Source of the DNA: Salinarchaeum laminariae
Lineage (GTDB): Archaea; Halobacteriota; Halobacteria; Halobacteriales; Salinarchaeaceae
Assembly: GCF_023204835.1 (NCBI RefSeq)
Contig: NZ_CP096270.1
Coordinates: 744,001-808,000 of the forward strand
Reading direction: 5' to 3'
Length of the DNA: 64,000 nt
Both the position numbers and the translations under genes were made by a program. The notes below the pieces were generated by a model. The model ran no database searches and was not told the DNA's origin. It saw only the letters and a list, made by a program, of their open reading frames with translations. Numbering within the stretch: the stretch's first letter is position 1; every line of letters begins with the position of its first letter. Shown piece after piece: positions 16,477-25,750 of this stretch.

Positions 16477-17772
16477 ATGGCGGACGACGCGTCAGCGTCG
16501 GCGGAGGCTGCCGATGGGCCGCCCTCGCCGCCGAGTCCGGAGACACAGGCGAGCGACGAGGCTGCCGAGGACGGAGGGGTCGCGAGCCGCGTCGCTGGCA
16601 GCGTCGGTGGCGTCGTGTTCGCCTCGAAGCTCCGGATCGCGCTGTTTGCGATTCTCGGGCTGGTCGGCCTCGCCGGCGCAGCGTTCCTCCTCGGCGTCAT
16701 CGGCGCGCCCGAGGTCGCCGCGATGGAGAACGACGTCGGCACCGTGACCGAGGAGACGACGATCATCGAGACGAACCTGACGGTCAACAACCCCAATCCG
16801 GTCGGCATCTCGCTGGGTGGCGTGACCGCCGACTACCAGATCCGGATGAACGACGTCGGGGTGGCAAACGGGACGAAGAAGGGGATCTCGATCGGGACGG
16901 GGAACTCCACGATGAACGTCGAGACGACGCTCTACAACGACCGGATCTCGCCGTGGTGGGCGAGCCACGTCAACAACGGCGAGCGGACGAACGTCGTCGT
17001 CGACACGAAAGTGTCCTCCAGCACGATCGGGCAGAGCAAGACGTTCACCAGCGAGGAGCAGATCCAGACGGACGTCCTCGGCTCGTTCGCCTCCGAGGAG
17101 GATCGACCGATCGACGGGAACCTCCCGATCGTCGACGATCCACTCCTGATCGTGACGGAGACCGACGCCAGCTGGGGTACCGCCTCGACGACGGAGACGC
17201 CGCTGAACATGGAGTTCGAGATGTTCAATCCCAACACGGAGCCGTACGCAATCTCCGAACTCCGGTACGACGTGTCCATGAACGACGTGCTCCTTGCGGA
17301 GGGCGCGACGGAGGACCCATTCGTCGTCACCGGCGGCGCCACCAACACGCTCGAGGCGTCGGCGGCGATCCAGAACCGACGACTCGACGAGTGGTGGGTC
17401 TCCCACCTGAACGAGTCCGTCTACGGGCACCAGGTCACCCGCTTCCGGATCGAGTTCACCGCCGTCGTCGAGCTACCGAGCGGCCAGACGACGACCGTCC
17501 CGCTCGACGAGCTGGGCTACGGCGAGTGGATCGGGACTGACATCTTCGACGAAGGGGGCGAGGTCGGCGTGCCGCCCGAGGACGCGCCCGACGACGGCGA
17601 CGGCCTGGTGGGCGGCGATGGGTCCGGCGGCGACGACGGGAACGTGACGGACGGTTTCGGAGACGGGTCGAACGTGACCGATGGGTCCGGTGACGACGGG
17701 AACCTGACCGGCGTCACCGGTGGAACGGACGGCACCGATTCGGACGACGACGGATCCGGTATTCTCGGTTGA
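16477..17772 (+). CDS. Membrane-anchored LEA type 2 (WHy) domain protein
   Basis: 431 residues: an acidic low-complexity N-terminus, one transmembrane helix (about residues 53-78, LFAILGLVGLAGAAFLLGVIG), then two LEA_2/WHy-type beta domains. The first holds ETNLTVNNPNPVGISLGGV and the second EFEMFNPNTEPYAISELRY, both with the NPNP/NPN signature, and both are followed by a WW motif (SPWWASHVN, DEWWVSHLN). The C-terminal ~75 residues are a Gly/Asp/Asn-Val-Thr tail with many NVT/NLT N-glycosylation sequons. LEA_2 proteins are linked to desiccation or stress, but their function in archaea is unknown. The domains probably lie outside the cell. Confidence 0.82.
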   Translation: MADDASASAEAADGPPSPPSPETQASDEAAEDGGVASRVAGSVGGVVFASKLRIALFAILGLVGLAGAAFLLGVIGAPEVAAMENDVGTVTEETTIIETNLTVNNPNPVGISLGGVTADYQIRMNDVGVANGTKKGISIGTGNSTMNVETTLYNDRISPWWASHVNNGERTNVVVDTKVSSSTIGQSKTFTSEEQIQTDVLGSFASEEDRPIDGNLPIVDDPLLIVTETDASWGTASTTETPLNMEFEMFNPNTEPYAISELRYDVSMNDVLLAEGATEDPFVVTGGATNTLEASAAIQNRRLDEWWVSHLNESVYGHQVTRFRIEFTAVVELPSGQTTTVPLDELGYGEWIGTDIFDEGGEVGVPPEDAPDDGDGLVGGDGSGGDDGNVTDGFGDGSNVTDGSGDDGNLTGVTGGTDGTDSDDDGSGILG

Positions 17773-17960
17773 TGCAGTGCGCGGCGGGGCGCGCGAGGAG
17801 CCAGCGCATTGCTTTCGGTGCAGTTATCTCCGGAACCGACGGGTGAGGAGGCGCTCACCCGGGAACGGGCGAAACGTCTGCGAGACGCATCACGCGTCCG
17901 GTGTACGCGGCCGCCGTGCTGGGGGCAGACCAGGTGTGGTATGGTATGACGCTGCGAGGG

Positions 17961-17967
17961 TTTTAAG
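17961..17967 (+). promoter_or_regulatory. TATA box of the ferredoxin gene
   Basis: TTTTAAG lies 29-35 bases before the ATG at 17996, in an otherwise GC-rich leader, so the transcript probably starts near the ATG. Confidence 0.5.
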
Positions 17968-17989
17968 TGATCGCTGGCCCCGATCCTAG

Positions 17990-18325
<336 letters not shown>

Positions 18326-18455
18326 GCACCACAGGAGCGGCGAGAAGTGCGGTCAGCGAGCGATGCCGTCGGCGTCGCCGAGACGCAGACGGCGCGCTGA
18401 GTACTCGGACGCTCCGTATCGCGGGGCGGCCGACCCACCATTTCCAGATCCACAC

Positions 18456-19313
18456 ATGAAGCTACTCGCACTCACGAAAGGCGTACCGGACTTCAGCGAG
18501 GGCGCCGTCTCCTTCGACGAGGACGGCCACCTCGAACGGGGGGACACACCCACCGTGATGAACCCGAACGACGAACAGGCGCTCGAAGCAGCCCTCCAGA
18601 CCAAAGTCCGGCAGGGCGGCACCGTCGGCCTGATGAGCATGGGGCCGCCGGGCTATCAGGATATTCTCGAGGAAGGGATGGAGTCCGTCTACGCCGACGA
18701 ACTCTACCTCTGTTCGGACCGGGAGATGGCCGCCGCGGACACCTGGGCAACGGCGATCACCGTCGCGACGGGGATCGAGCAGATGGACGAGACGCCCGAC
18801 ATCGTCTTTGCGGGCTTCAAGACCGCCGACGGGGAGACTGGCCACACCGGCCCGCAGACCTGCTGGGCGCTCGACCGACCGCTGATTACGCACGTCATCT
18901 CGATGGACGTCGATCCCGAGGCCGAGACCGTCCGCGCGAAACGGCTCGTCAAGGGCGACGTCAGCGAGATCGAGACCGTCGAGGCGCCGCTTCCGTGCGC
19001 GATCGTCACCGATCCCGAGTTCGAGCCGGTCTACCGAAAGGCCGAGCACCGTCTCCGGCACAAGGACCTCCGGGAGGAGACCCAGGAGCGGGTCAAAAAC
19101 GCCGACGACCACCTCACCGTCTGGAGTCAGGAAGAGCTCAACCTCGATCCCGACTACATCGGACTCGACGGCTCGCCGACGATCGTCTCCGGCGTCGATC
19201 CCATTCCGAAGGCACCCGACGAGCGCGAGGCCACCGTGATCGAGGCCGAGGACGAGGAGGGGATGCGCGAGGTTCTCGGAGAAATTACGCAGTACGCCGC
19301 GGAGGGTGACTGA
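18456..19313 (+). CDS. fixA: Electron transfer flavoprotein beta subunit (FixA type)
   Basis: 285 residues. It begins MKLLALTKGVPDFSEGAV and contains the ETF-beta nucleotide region GFKTADGETGHTGPQTCWALD (split as GFKTADGETGHTGPQ and TCWALD). Together with FixB it forms the flavoprotein heterodimer that takes electrons from a donor and passes them to the FixC quinone oxidoreductase. It is two bases before fixB. The start is fixed by the strand LLALTKGV; the frame opens further upstream without homology. Confidence 0.9.
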   Translation: MKLLALTKGVPDFSEGAVSFDEDGHLERGDTPTVMNPNDEQALEAALQTKVRQGGTVGLMSMGPPGYQDILEEGMESVYADELYLCSDREMAAADTWATAITVATGIEQMDETPDIVFAGFKTADGETGHTGPQTCWALDRPLITHVISMDVDPEAETVRAKRLVKGDVSEIETVEAPLPCAIVTDPEFEPVYRKAEHRLRHKDLREETQERVKNADDHLTVWSQEELNLDPDYIGLDGSPTIVSGVDPIPKAPDEREATVIEAEDEEGMREVLGEITQYAAEGD

Positions 19314-19315
19314 CG

Positions 19316-20995
19316 ATGCCGGAGATCGATCCCACCGAGCACGAGATTTCCGACCTCGGCCCCAAAGTCAACCAGGTCGAGGACGCCGATGAACTCCGAG
19401 AGATGCTCGAGCTGGAGGAGAGTGGCGAGGACCGCACGCCGGTCAAGACGCTCATCGAGAGCCGGATCGAGACGCTCGAAGCCGAAGACGAGGAGCCCGA
19501 AGACGCGGGCGCCGTCGACCTGAGCGAGAAGACCGCCGCCGACGTCGGGAACCTGATTCGGGACATCGACGAGGTCGAGGAGCTCGAGGCGCTGCTCGAA
19601 CAGGAGGAGAGCGGCGAGAATCGGGACTCCGTGAAACGCCTCGTGCAGCAGCGCATTGACTCCGTCCAGGGCAGCGACGACGACGGTGAGGAAGAGGAGA
19701 TCCTTCCGCCGGAGGAGGCCCACCCCGAGCTCGACCACCCGACGGCGGACAAGAAGCACGTCCGCGCGCTCGAGGACGGCGAGTACCGCGACATGTGGGT
19801 GTACTGCGAGACCCAGCACGGCGAGCTGCTCGACGTCTCGAAGGAGATGCTCGGGAAGGCTCGCGAGCTGATGGACGGCTACAACGAGGACTACGACGAG
19901 GAGGAGAAAGTCGTCGCGGTCGTCATCGGCGACGAGGCCGAGTCGATCGCCGAGGAGACGGTCGCGTACGGCGCCGACCTCGCCGTCTTCTACGAGGACG
20001 AGCGACTTGGGCGGTTCCGACACAAACCCTACGCCGAGGTGTACTGCGATATGGCGCGGGGCGCCGGGCACCCCTACGGTCGCGAGGACCGACCCGAGGC
20101 GGACTGGCACGACTACGACGAGCCGCGCTACGCCATCTTCCCGGCGACGCACAACGGCCGGGACCTCTCCGCGCTCGTGCAGGCCGAACTCGACTCGGGG
20201 CTCGCCTCGGACTGTTCGGACCTCTACATCGAGAACGAGGTCATCTCGAACCCCGTCAAGACCGGCGCGAAGGACAAGGTGGAGTTCGAGCGCGTCCTCC
20301 ACATGCCCCGTCCCGACTTCTCCGGGTTCGAGTACTCGACGATCCTGTGTCTGGACTCCCCGCGACGGGAGTTCCACCCGCAGGGCGCGTCGGTGATCCC
20401 GGGCAAGTTCGAGCTCCCCGATCCCGACCCCGAGCGCGAGGGCGAGGTCGTCGAGCACAGCTTCGATCTCGACGAGTCGTGGCTCGACGTCGAAGTCACC
20501 GACCACGACCGACTCGAGGGCGGCGTCGACCTCACCGACCACGAGGTCGTCGTCTGCGTCGGGCGGGGGATCGACCGCGATCCGACGGAGGGAATCGAGC
20601 TCGGCGTCGAGCTCTCGGAGACGTTCGACGACGGTGCGTTCGGGCTCACTCGCGGCGTGATCACCTCCTCCTTCCAGTTCGACGGCCACGTCGAGCAGTA
20701 CACCGGCGAGGATCGCCAGATCGGCGAGTCCGGCCAGGAGGTCGAACCGACCCTCTACATCGCGGCGGGCGTCTCCGGTGCGATCCAGCACAAGGTGGGC
20801 TGTGAGGAGTCCGATACGATCGTCGCGATCAACACCGACGAGCACGCGGACATCCGCGACTGGTCGGACTACTACATCCACGGCGACCTCTTCGACGTGC
20901 TGCCGGCGTTCACGGAAGCCGTCGAATCGGGGAGCGTCGACGCGGCACTCCAGAACTTCGGCGCGGTGCCGGCCGGAGGTGGTGACGATGACTGA
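19316..20995 (+). CDS. fixB: Electron transfer flavoprotein alpha subunit (FixB type) with duplicated N-terminal module
   Basis: 559 residues, about 200 longer than usual EtfA. Residues about 17-55 and 80-118 are two copies of an acidic helical module (VEDADELREMLELEESGEDR and IDEVEELEALLEQEESGENR). The ETF-alpha N-domain follows (MWVYCETQHGELLDVSKEM, VVAVVIGDEAESIAEETVAY), and the C-terminal FAD domain has VGRGI, GLTRGVI, GQEVEPTLYIAAGVSGAIQH and DTIVAINTD. The protein binds FAD with FixA. The duplicated module is probably a salt-adapted docking or assembly segment; that is inference. Its stop overlaps the fixC start by eight bases. Confidence 0.9.
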   Translation: MPEIDPTEHEISDLGPKVNQVEDADELREMLELEESGEDRTPVKTLIESRIETLEAEDEEPEDAGAVDLSEKTAADVGNLIRDIDEVEELEALLEQEESGENRDSVKRLVQQRIDSVQGSDDDGEEEEILPPEEAHPELDHPTADKKHVRALEDGEYRDMWVYCETQHGELLDVSKEMLGKARELMDGYNEDYDEEEKVVAVVIGDEAESIAEETVAYGADLAVFYEDERLGRFRHKPYAEVYCDMARGAGHPYGREDRPEADWHDYDEPRYAIFPATHNGRDLSALVQAELDSGLASDCSDLYIENEVISNPVKTGAKDKVEFERVLHMPRPDFSGFEYSTILCLDSPRREFHPQGASVIPGKFELPDPDPEREGEVVEHSFDLDESWLDVEVTDHDRLEGGVDLTDHEVVVCVGRGIDRDPTEGIELGVELSETFDDGAFGLTRGVITSSFQFDGHVEQYTGEDRQIGESGQEVEPTLYIAAGVSGAIQHKVGCEESDTIVAINTDEHADIRDWSDYYIHGDLFDVLPAFTEAVESGSVDAALQNFGAVPAGGGDDD

Positions 20996-22706
20996 GGACG
21001 CGAACGACAGTGCAGCCGTGCGGACCGACGGCGGGGAATCCACCATGAGTGAGCACGAACATTACGAGGCGATCGTCGTGGGCTGTGGCCCCGGCGGCGC
21101 CGCGGCGGCAGCAGCACTGGCCGAGAACGACGTCGAGACGCTCGTGCTCGAACGGGGGGTCGACGCCGGCTCGAAGAACGTCTCGGGCGGGCTAATCTAC
21201 GCCGAGGAGGCGGCGCCCTACACCATCGACGATCTGTTCCCCGATTTCCGCGAGGAGGCAACCGAACGACCTGCCGAGGAGTACAAGATGCACAACGTCT
21301 CGGGGAACAAGGTCGCGAGTTTCGACCTCGAGGAGATCCACCACGGCGGCACCGAGTGGTGTGACGCGGTGCTCCGCCGAGAGATGGACTCGTGGCTCGC
21401 CGATCGGGTCCACGAACGTACACGCGAGACCGGCGGCGGCCTGCTGACCGACGTCCGGGTCAACGGACTGCTCCGAGAGGGCGGCGAGATCGTTGGCGTC
21501 ACCTGCGACGAGCTCGACCCGATCACGGCCGACGTCATCGTCGCGGCCGACGGCGTCAACTCCGAACTGGCTCGCGACGCCGGGCTGATGAACTGGGACG
21601 AGCCAGAGGACTGGTTCCAGGGCGTCAAGGCCGTCGTCGACATGGACCGCGAGACAATCGAGGAGCGCTTCGACCTCGACGGCCCCGACGACGGTGCTGC
21701 GCACCTGTTCTCGGGGGACCTCTTCGAGGGCGTCCGGGGCGGCGGGTTCCTCTACACGAACGAGGACTCGCTGTCGATCGGGACCGTGTTCCACCTCGAT
21801 TCGATCGCCGAGGAACGCGCGGAGCCACAGGATCTCCTCGACGCGTTGCTCACGCATCCGCTGCTCGACCAGTGGTTCCAGGGCGAGTACGAGGAACTCG
21901 AGTACTCCGCGAAGCTGGTGCCGGACTCGAAGAAGGTCGCGAACCCATCGCCACATTCTGGACGCCTGCTGCTCGTCGGCGACGCCGCCGGCCAGATGCA
22001 GGCCCAGGGCCCGATCATCAAGGGGATGAACCACGCCGTCTCCGCCGGCGGGCTCGCCGCGGAGGCGTTCCAGGACGCCAAGACGCGCGGCGATCCGACT
22101 CTGGCGGGCGACCTCTACGAGCAGAAACTCGAGGGAGAGGGCGTGATGGACCAGCTGCGACCGACTCGCTACGAGGCGACCAGCTGGCTCTCGGAGAGCT
22201 CGATCGCGACGTCGATCGGCTCGGCGGTGATGAACTCCCCCATCGGCCGTTTCGGGGTCAAGACGTTCGACGGACTGTTAGAGAAGTCCTTCAACTCCCC
22301 GTTCGTGCTCGGGATGATCCCCGACACGAAGATCTCCTACGTCACGGTCCCGACCGTGATCGGCGACGTTCTCGGGGAGCCAGTCTCCGCGGACAACGAG
22401 ATCGAACCGCCGGACCTCGCCGACCGCATCGGCGATCTCACCTACGACGTGGGCGATCCCCACATCGAGGTGCTCGACAACTCCTACGAGGCCAGCGGCA
22501 CGGCCGTCACAGCCTGTCCGGTCTCGGCAGAGGACTTCGGCGGCGGGTGTTACCGCTCGGAGACCGTCGAGAGCAACGGCAGCAAAGAGCGCGTGGTTAG
22601 CCTCGACACGCAGCCCTGCGTCGAGTGCGGGACGTGTGCGGTCGTCGCCGACACGCACTGGGAACACCCCGCCGGCGGCAAGGGCGTCGAGTTCAAGCAG
22701 GGATGA
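20988..22706 (+). CDS. fixC: FixC-type flavoprotein:quinone oxidoreductase fused to FixX-like domain
   Basis: 572 residues. The N-terminal FAD-binding region reads YEAIVVGCGPGGAAAAAALA, and the second FAD motif is LLVGDAAGQMQAQGPIIKG. The last ~70 residues are FixX-like: CPVSAEDFGGGC and CVECGTC, then THWEHPAGGKGVEFKQG, the usual FixX ending. FixC and FixX are separate in most bacteria, so this is a fusion; only some FixX cysteines are kept, so whether a full 4Fe-4S cluster forms is unclear. The role is to pass electrons from FixAB to quinone and/or ferredoxin at the membrane. Start 20988 overlaps fixB; MSEHEH at 21045 is an alternative. It overlaps the next gene by ATGA. Confidence 0.88.
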   Translation: MTEDANDSAAVRTDGGESTMSEHEHYEAIVVGCGPGGAAAAAALAENDVETLVLERGVDAGSKNVSGGLIYAEEAAPYTIDDLFPDFREEATERPAEEYKMHNVSGNKVASFDLEEIHHGGTEWCDAVLRREMDSWLADRVHERTRETGGGLLTDVRVNGLLREGGEIVGVTCDELDPITADVIVAADGVNSELARDAGLMNWDEPEDWFQGVKAVVDMDRETIEERFDLDGPDDGAAHLFSGDLFEGVRGGGFLYTNEDSLSIGTVFHLDSIAEERAEPQDLLDALLTHPLLDQWFQGEYEELEYSAKLVPDSKKVANPSPHSGRLLLVGDAAGQMQAQGPIIKGMNHAVSAGGLAAEAFQDAKTRGDPTLAGDLYEQKLEGEGVMDQLRPTRYEATSWLSESSIATSIGSAVMNSPIGRFGVKTFDGLLEKSFNSPFVLGMIPDTKISYVTVPTVIGDVLGEPVSADNEIEPPDLADRIGDLTYDVGDPHIEVLDNSYEASGTAVTACPVSAEDFGGGCYRSETVESNGSKERVVSLDTQPCVECGTCAVVADTHWEHPAGGKGVEFKQG

Positions 22707-23203
22707 GCGACGGCCCGTCGCCGGGGAGCGAGGCGGCGACAGCGAACGGCGACAGCGGAGGCGGCAGCCAGGACAGCGACGCGGAGACGCCTCCGCCGCC
22801 ACCGGGCGTGCCGGACGCGACCGATACCGGCCGCGACGTACTACGCGGGACAGCCGACGGGCTCCAGGCCCGTGTCGACGACCTCGCCGAAATCGCCGAA
22901 GAGGCACGCGATGCGTTCGAGACACCCGACGTCCCCGAACTGCGCGCCATGGCCTACTGTCGACACGGACTCTGGCCGGTGCTGGCCGTCTACGTGGATC
23001 GCCGCGGCGCCCACGCGCAGCTCGGGAATCCACACCACGACCGGCTGGAGGCGGCGCTCAACACCTGGCTCGAACTCTACGCGCGGTGTTACGGGGAGGA
23101 AATGTCGGTCGATTTTAGCGTGCGCGAGGCCGCCGAGCTGTTCGTCTCGACGCACAACGTTCGCGACGTGGCACAGCTGCTGACGGACGTTCCGGAGCGA
23201 TAG
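22703..23203 (+). CDS. Unknown protein coupled to fixC
   Basis: 166 residues, with the start ATGA-overlapped with the fixC stop (22703-22706), so it is the last gene of the Fix operon. The N-terminal ~50 residues are acidic and proline-rich and look disordered. The rest is a compact alpha/beta-like domain (ELRAMAYCRHGLWPVLAVYV, ALNTWLELYARCYGEEMSVD) ending in a helix DVAQLLTDVPER. I recognise no family and see no metal or nucleotide motif. Position suggests a role in assembly or control of the Fix complex; that is inference only. Confidence 0.75.
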   Translation: MSDGPSPGSEAATANGDSGGGSQDSDAETPPPPPGVPDATDTGRDVLRGTADGLQARVDDLAEIAEEARDAFETPDVPELRAMAYCRHGLWPVLAVYVDRRGAHAQLGNPHHDRLEAALNTWLELYARCYGEEMSVDFSVREAAELFVSTHNVRDVAQLLTDVPER

Positions 23204-23230
23204 CAGCGGCGTCGCAGTGGAGCGGTTCGG

Positions 23231-24070
23231 TCAGACCGAATCGAGAAACGTTCGGAGCGCCTGCGTCGCCGTTTTCCGGTCGTCCCTGAACACGGTGTGA
23301 CCGGTTCCGTCGACGTGGACGAGTTTCCCGTCAGTGAGATACTCGGCGTTGGCCTCGTCGCGTTCACGGCCAGCGTCGGCGGCGTCGGCTTTGAGAACGA
23401 GCGTCGGCACCTCGATCTCGGGATAGCGCTCGCTCGGCTCGATCCACCCGGCCTCGAAGACGGCAGTGATGTGGGGGCTGACCCGGAGGCGTGCGTCCGC
23501 GATCAGGCGGGCGAGGAGCTCCTCACCGGCCTCGACGTGCCCGCGGAGTTCGTCGTCCTCCTCGAGGAGCGCTTCCTTCGAGCGGTCGTGCCACCACTCG
23601 ATCCGCTCGCTCGCCCACGCGGCCGCCTCCTGGGGTGACTCCTCGTGATCGAGCATGCCGGCAGGGTCGACCATCACGACAGCCCGCGGGAGATCGGGGT
23701 GGGCTGCAGCGGTCGCGGCAATTGTGTCGCCACCCATCGAATGGCCGAACAGAACCGGATTGTCGAGGGCGAGGGCGTCGATCGCGCCGATGAGGTCCGC
23801 GACGCGATCTTCCATCCCGTAGCCCTCGGCGGTGACCGTGGTGCGGCCGTGCCCGCGAGCGTCGAGGAGCACCACGTCGAACTCGTCTTCGAGATCCCGG
23901 GCGAGCGGGGTGCGGCAGGGGCCGTCGTCGAAGACGCCGTGGCAGACGACGAGCGGGGGCTTCGCCGTCGTGCCGTCGCTCGTTCTGGTGTAGTGAACGT
24001 CGATGCCGTTGGCGTGGACCGTGCCCGCCGTCCAGCCCTCGGGCAGTGGCTCTGGCTCGTCGGGTTCCAT
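23231..24070 (-). CDS. Alpha/beta-hydrolase fold enzyme
   Basis: 279 residues, alpha/beta hydrolase fold. The nucleophile elbow is GHSMGG in DNPVLFGHSMGGDTIAA; the oxyanion region is VVCHGVFDDGPC; the catalytic histidine is probably in VDGTGHTVFRDD, and an acid in ADAADAGRERDEAN or nearby. Likely substrates are esters or amides; none can be named. The gene is convergent with the fixC operon. Start 24070 (MEPDEPEPLPEG) is the only Met before the fold. Confidence 0.85.
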   Translation of the reverse strand: MEPDEPEPLPEGWTAGTVHANGIDVHYTRTSDGTTAKPPLVVCHGVFDDGPCRTPLARDLEDEFDVVLLDARGHGRTTVTAEGYGMEDRVADLIGAIDALALDNPVLFGHSMGGDTIAATAAAHPDLPRAVVMVDPAGMLDHEESPQEAAAWASERIEWWHDRSKEALLEEDDELRGHVEAGEELLARLIADARLRVSPHITAVFEAGWIEPSERYPEIEVPTLVLKADAADAGRERDEANAEYLTDGKLVHVDGTGHTVFRDDRKTATQALRTFLDSV

Positions 24071-24227
24071 TACTTCGTCGTGGTTACGGACTGTGCAAAA
24101 AGCTCTGGATACCCCCGATGCGGTACGGGAAATGGAACGATGCTGGACTCATAGAGCACCGTGCGTTCGGTCTGAGGTGATGCTGTCGTCTGGACCCCTT
24201 CGACTCGCCGTCTGGGAGTGATCAGAC

Positions 24228-24234
24228 TTATATT
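24228..24234 (+). promoter_or_regulatory. TATA box of the lipoprotein gene
   Basis: TTATATT lies 25-31 bases before the ATG at 24259, the clearest TATA element in the region. Confidence 0.55.
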
Positions 24235-24258
24235 CCGAAGACGTATTCAGCGCATCAT

Positions 24259-25341
24259 ATGAGAAATCGCCGTTCGTGGCTCCCGGATGGATCGACGATC
24301 CGGACACTTGCCATCGCAGTGCTCGTCCTCGGCCTGGTCGCCGGCGCGGGCTGTGCAGGTATCAGCGACAGTGGCGGCAACGGAACCGATCCGACGACGA
24401 ACGATACTGACGTGGCGCTCCCCGGCGTCTCCCTGATCGATCACGTTCCCGCTGAGCAGAACCTGCTCGTCCACGTGAACACGTCGGTCACGCAGGACGC
24501 GACGACCCAGGCGTTCCTCGAAGCTGGCAGCGAACAGGCCGAAGAGGAAGAGGAAGTGAGTGAGGAAGCCGAAGACGTCGATCAGGAGGAGTTCCAGGAA
24601 TCACTCGACGAGTTCGAATCCTCGACCGGACTCGACCCGCGCGAGTTCGAGGAGGCGATCTACTTCGGAGAGTACGACGAGGTCCCCGGCTCCGTCGACG
24701 ACGCGAACGCCGACGAGCAGTTCGGACTCATCGCGAACACAGACTGGACGACCGCGGAGCTGACCGGCGCGGTCGAATCCAACGACACCATCCACATCGA
24801 GGCGCTGGAGTACGAGGAGTCCGGCGTCTTCTACGAACTGACGAACGACGCCGAATCTGCGGAGGACCCACTCTACCTCGGCGTCCTCGGTGATGGCGCG
24901 TACGTGCTGGGCGTCGAATCGAGCGTCGAAGACACCCTCGACGTCGCGTACGCCGACGGGGACGCACTGTCGGGTACCCTGCGTGACGCCTACAACAGTA
25001 CCCGCGACGGCTACGCTACCGTCACGATGACCGTTCCCGAGAACACCGGCGAGGACCAGACGGGAATGGGCGCCGACGTCGCACAGAATATGGAGGTCCT
25101 GACGGGGACCTACTACACCGAGGACGGCGAACTCGGCCTGGAGGCGCAGGTGACGATGAGCAACGAGAACTACGCGACGCAGCTCTCGGCCGCGGCCTCG
25201 ATTCTCACGGCGCAGGCCGGCCAGAGCGAGGAGGCACCAGACGCGCTCCAGCATCTGTCGGTCGAGCAAAACGGCGCTCACGTCGTGTTCAACTACGCAT
25301 CCGACGTGGAGACGCTGATCGACGCCGCCGACTCGCAGTAA
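24259..25341 (+). CDS. Secreted lipoprotein of unknown function
   Basis: 360 residues. The signal helix TIRTLAIAVLVLGLVAGAGC ends in a lipobox (AGAGC), so the mature protein is probably lipid-anchored at the cysteine near residue 33. The mature part is acidic, with a Glu-rich run (about residues 95-120, ...EEEEEVSEEAED...), and otherwise looks like a globular secreted domain (TLDVAYADGD, YATVTMTVPENTG). The C-terminal half has a long Ala/Gln-rich helix (QLSAAASILTAQAGQSEEA). I recognise no family. It is transcribed from a good TATA box and followed by a 51-codon frame. Confidence 0.8.
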   Translation: MRNRRSWLPDGSTIRTLAIAVLVLGLVAGAGCAGISDSGGNGTDPTTNDTDVALPGVSLIDHVPAEQNLLVHVNTSVTQDATTQAFLEAGSEQAEEEEEVSEEAEDVDQEEFQESLDEFESSTGLDPREFEEAIYFGEYDEVPGSVDDANADEQFGLIANTDWTTAELTGAVESNDTIHIEALEYEESGVFYELTNDAESAEDPLYLGVLGDGAYVLGVESSVEDTLDVAYADGDALSGTLRDAYNSTRDGYATVTMTVPENTGEDQTGMGADVAQNMEVLTGTYYTEDGELGLEAQVTMSNENYATQLSAAASILTAQAGQSEEAPDALQHLSVEQNGAHVVFNYASDVETLIDAADSQ

Positions 25342-25343
25342 CC

Positions 25344-25499
25344 GTGGATCTGATCGCCCTGCTCTACAAAGAGGCGATCACGGTCCGGCGGAATCTCGCA
25401 CCGATCGTGCTGCTAGTCGTCCTCGATGGACCCGTCCGCTACGACGGTGACCCCGACGAGGAGCTGCTCCACCAGTACCGGGAGATTCTCCAGAACTGA
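25344..25499 (+). CDS. Possible small membrane ORF or gene remnant
   Basis: A 51-codon frame opening with GTG three bases after the lipoprotein stop. Its N-half has a clear hydrophobic helix (NLAPIVLLVVL) after KEAITVRR, like the first helix of ABC-2 type permease subunits; the second half switches to DGPVRYDGDPDEELLHQYRE, which has no match to such permeases. This may be a joined remnant of two genes, or a real small protein coupled to the lipoprotein. Confidence is low. Confidence 0.3.
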   Translation: MDLIALLYKEAITVRRNLAPIVLLVVLDGPVRYDGDPDEELLHQYREILQN

Positions 25500-25750
25500 T
25501 CGAAACGGTGGTTCGACCGGGGGGACGAGTCCGGAGAGGGCGACGCGTCCGGAAAGCTCGAGGACACGTTACCGATCGGTACGCTCGGTGAAGCGACTGC
25601 CCGCACGCGGTTTCCGACGTCCCGATCCGAATCGGTAAGCCGACCGTCGATCGCACGGTCAGATCGGCGCGGACGACGCAAGGACCAGCGGCGTTTCCAG
25701 GATCGCAGTAACCGGAGACTGGTAAAGCGACTGCGGGCCCTCGAAGAACT
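25500..25750. other. Intergenic, nothing identified
   Basis: No frame, repeat or strong promoter-like motif is visible between the small ORF and the surface protein start at 25751. Confidence 0.5.

Noticed and set aside
19154..21046. 630-codon minus-strand frame across fixB
   Set aside because: Antisense to a clear ETF alpha subunit; no family motif.
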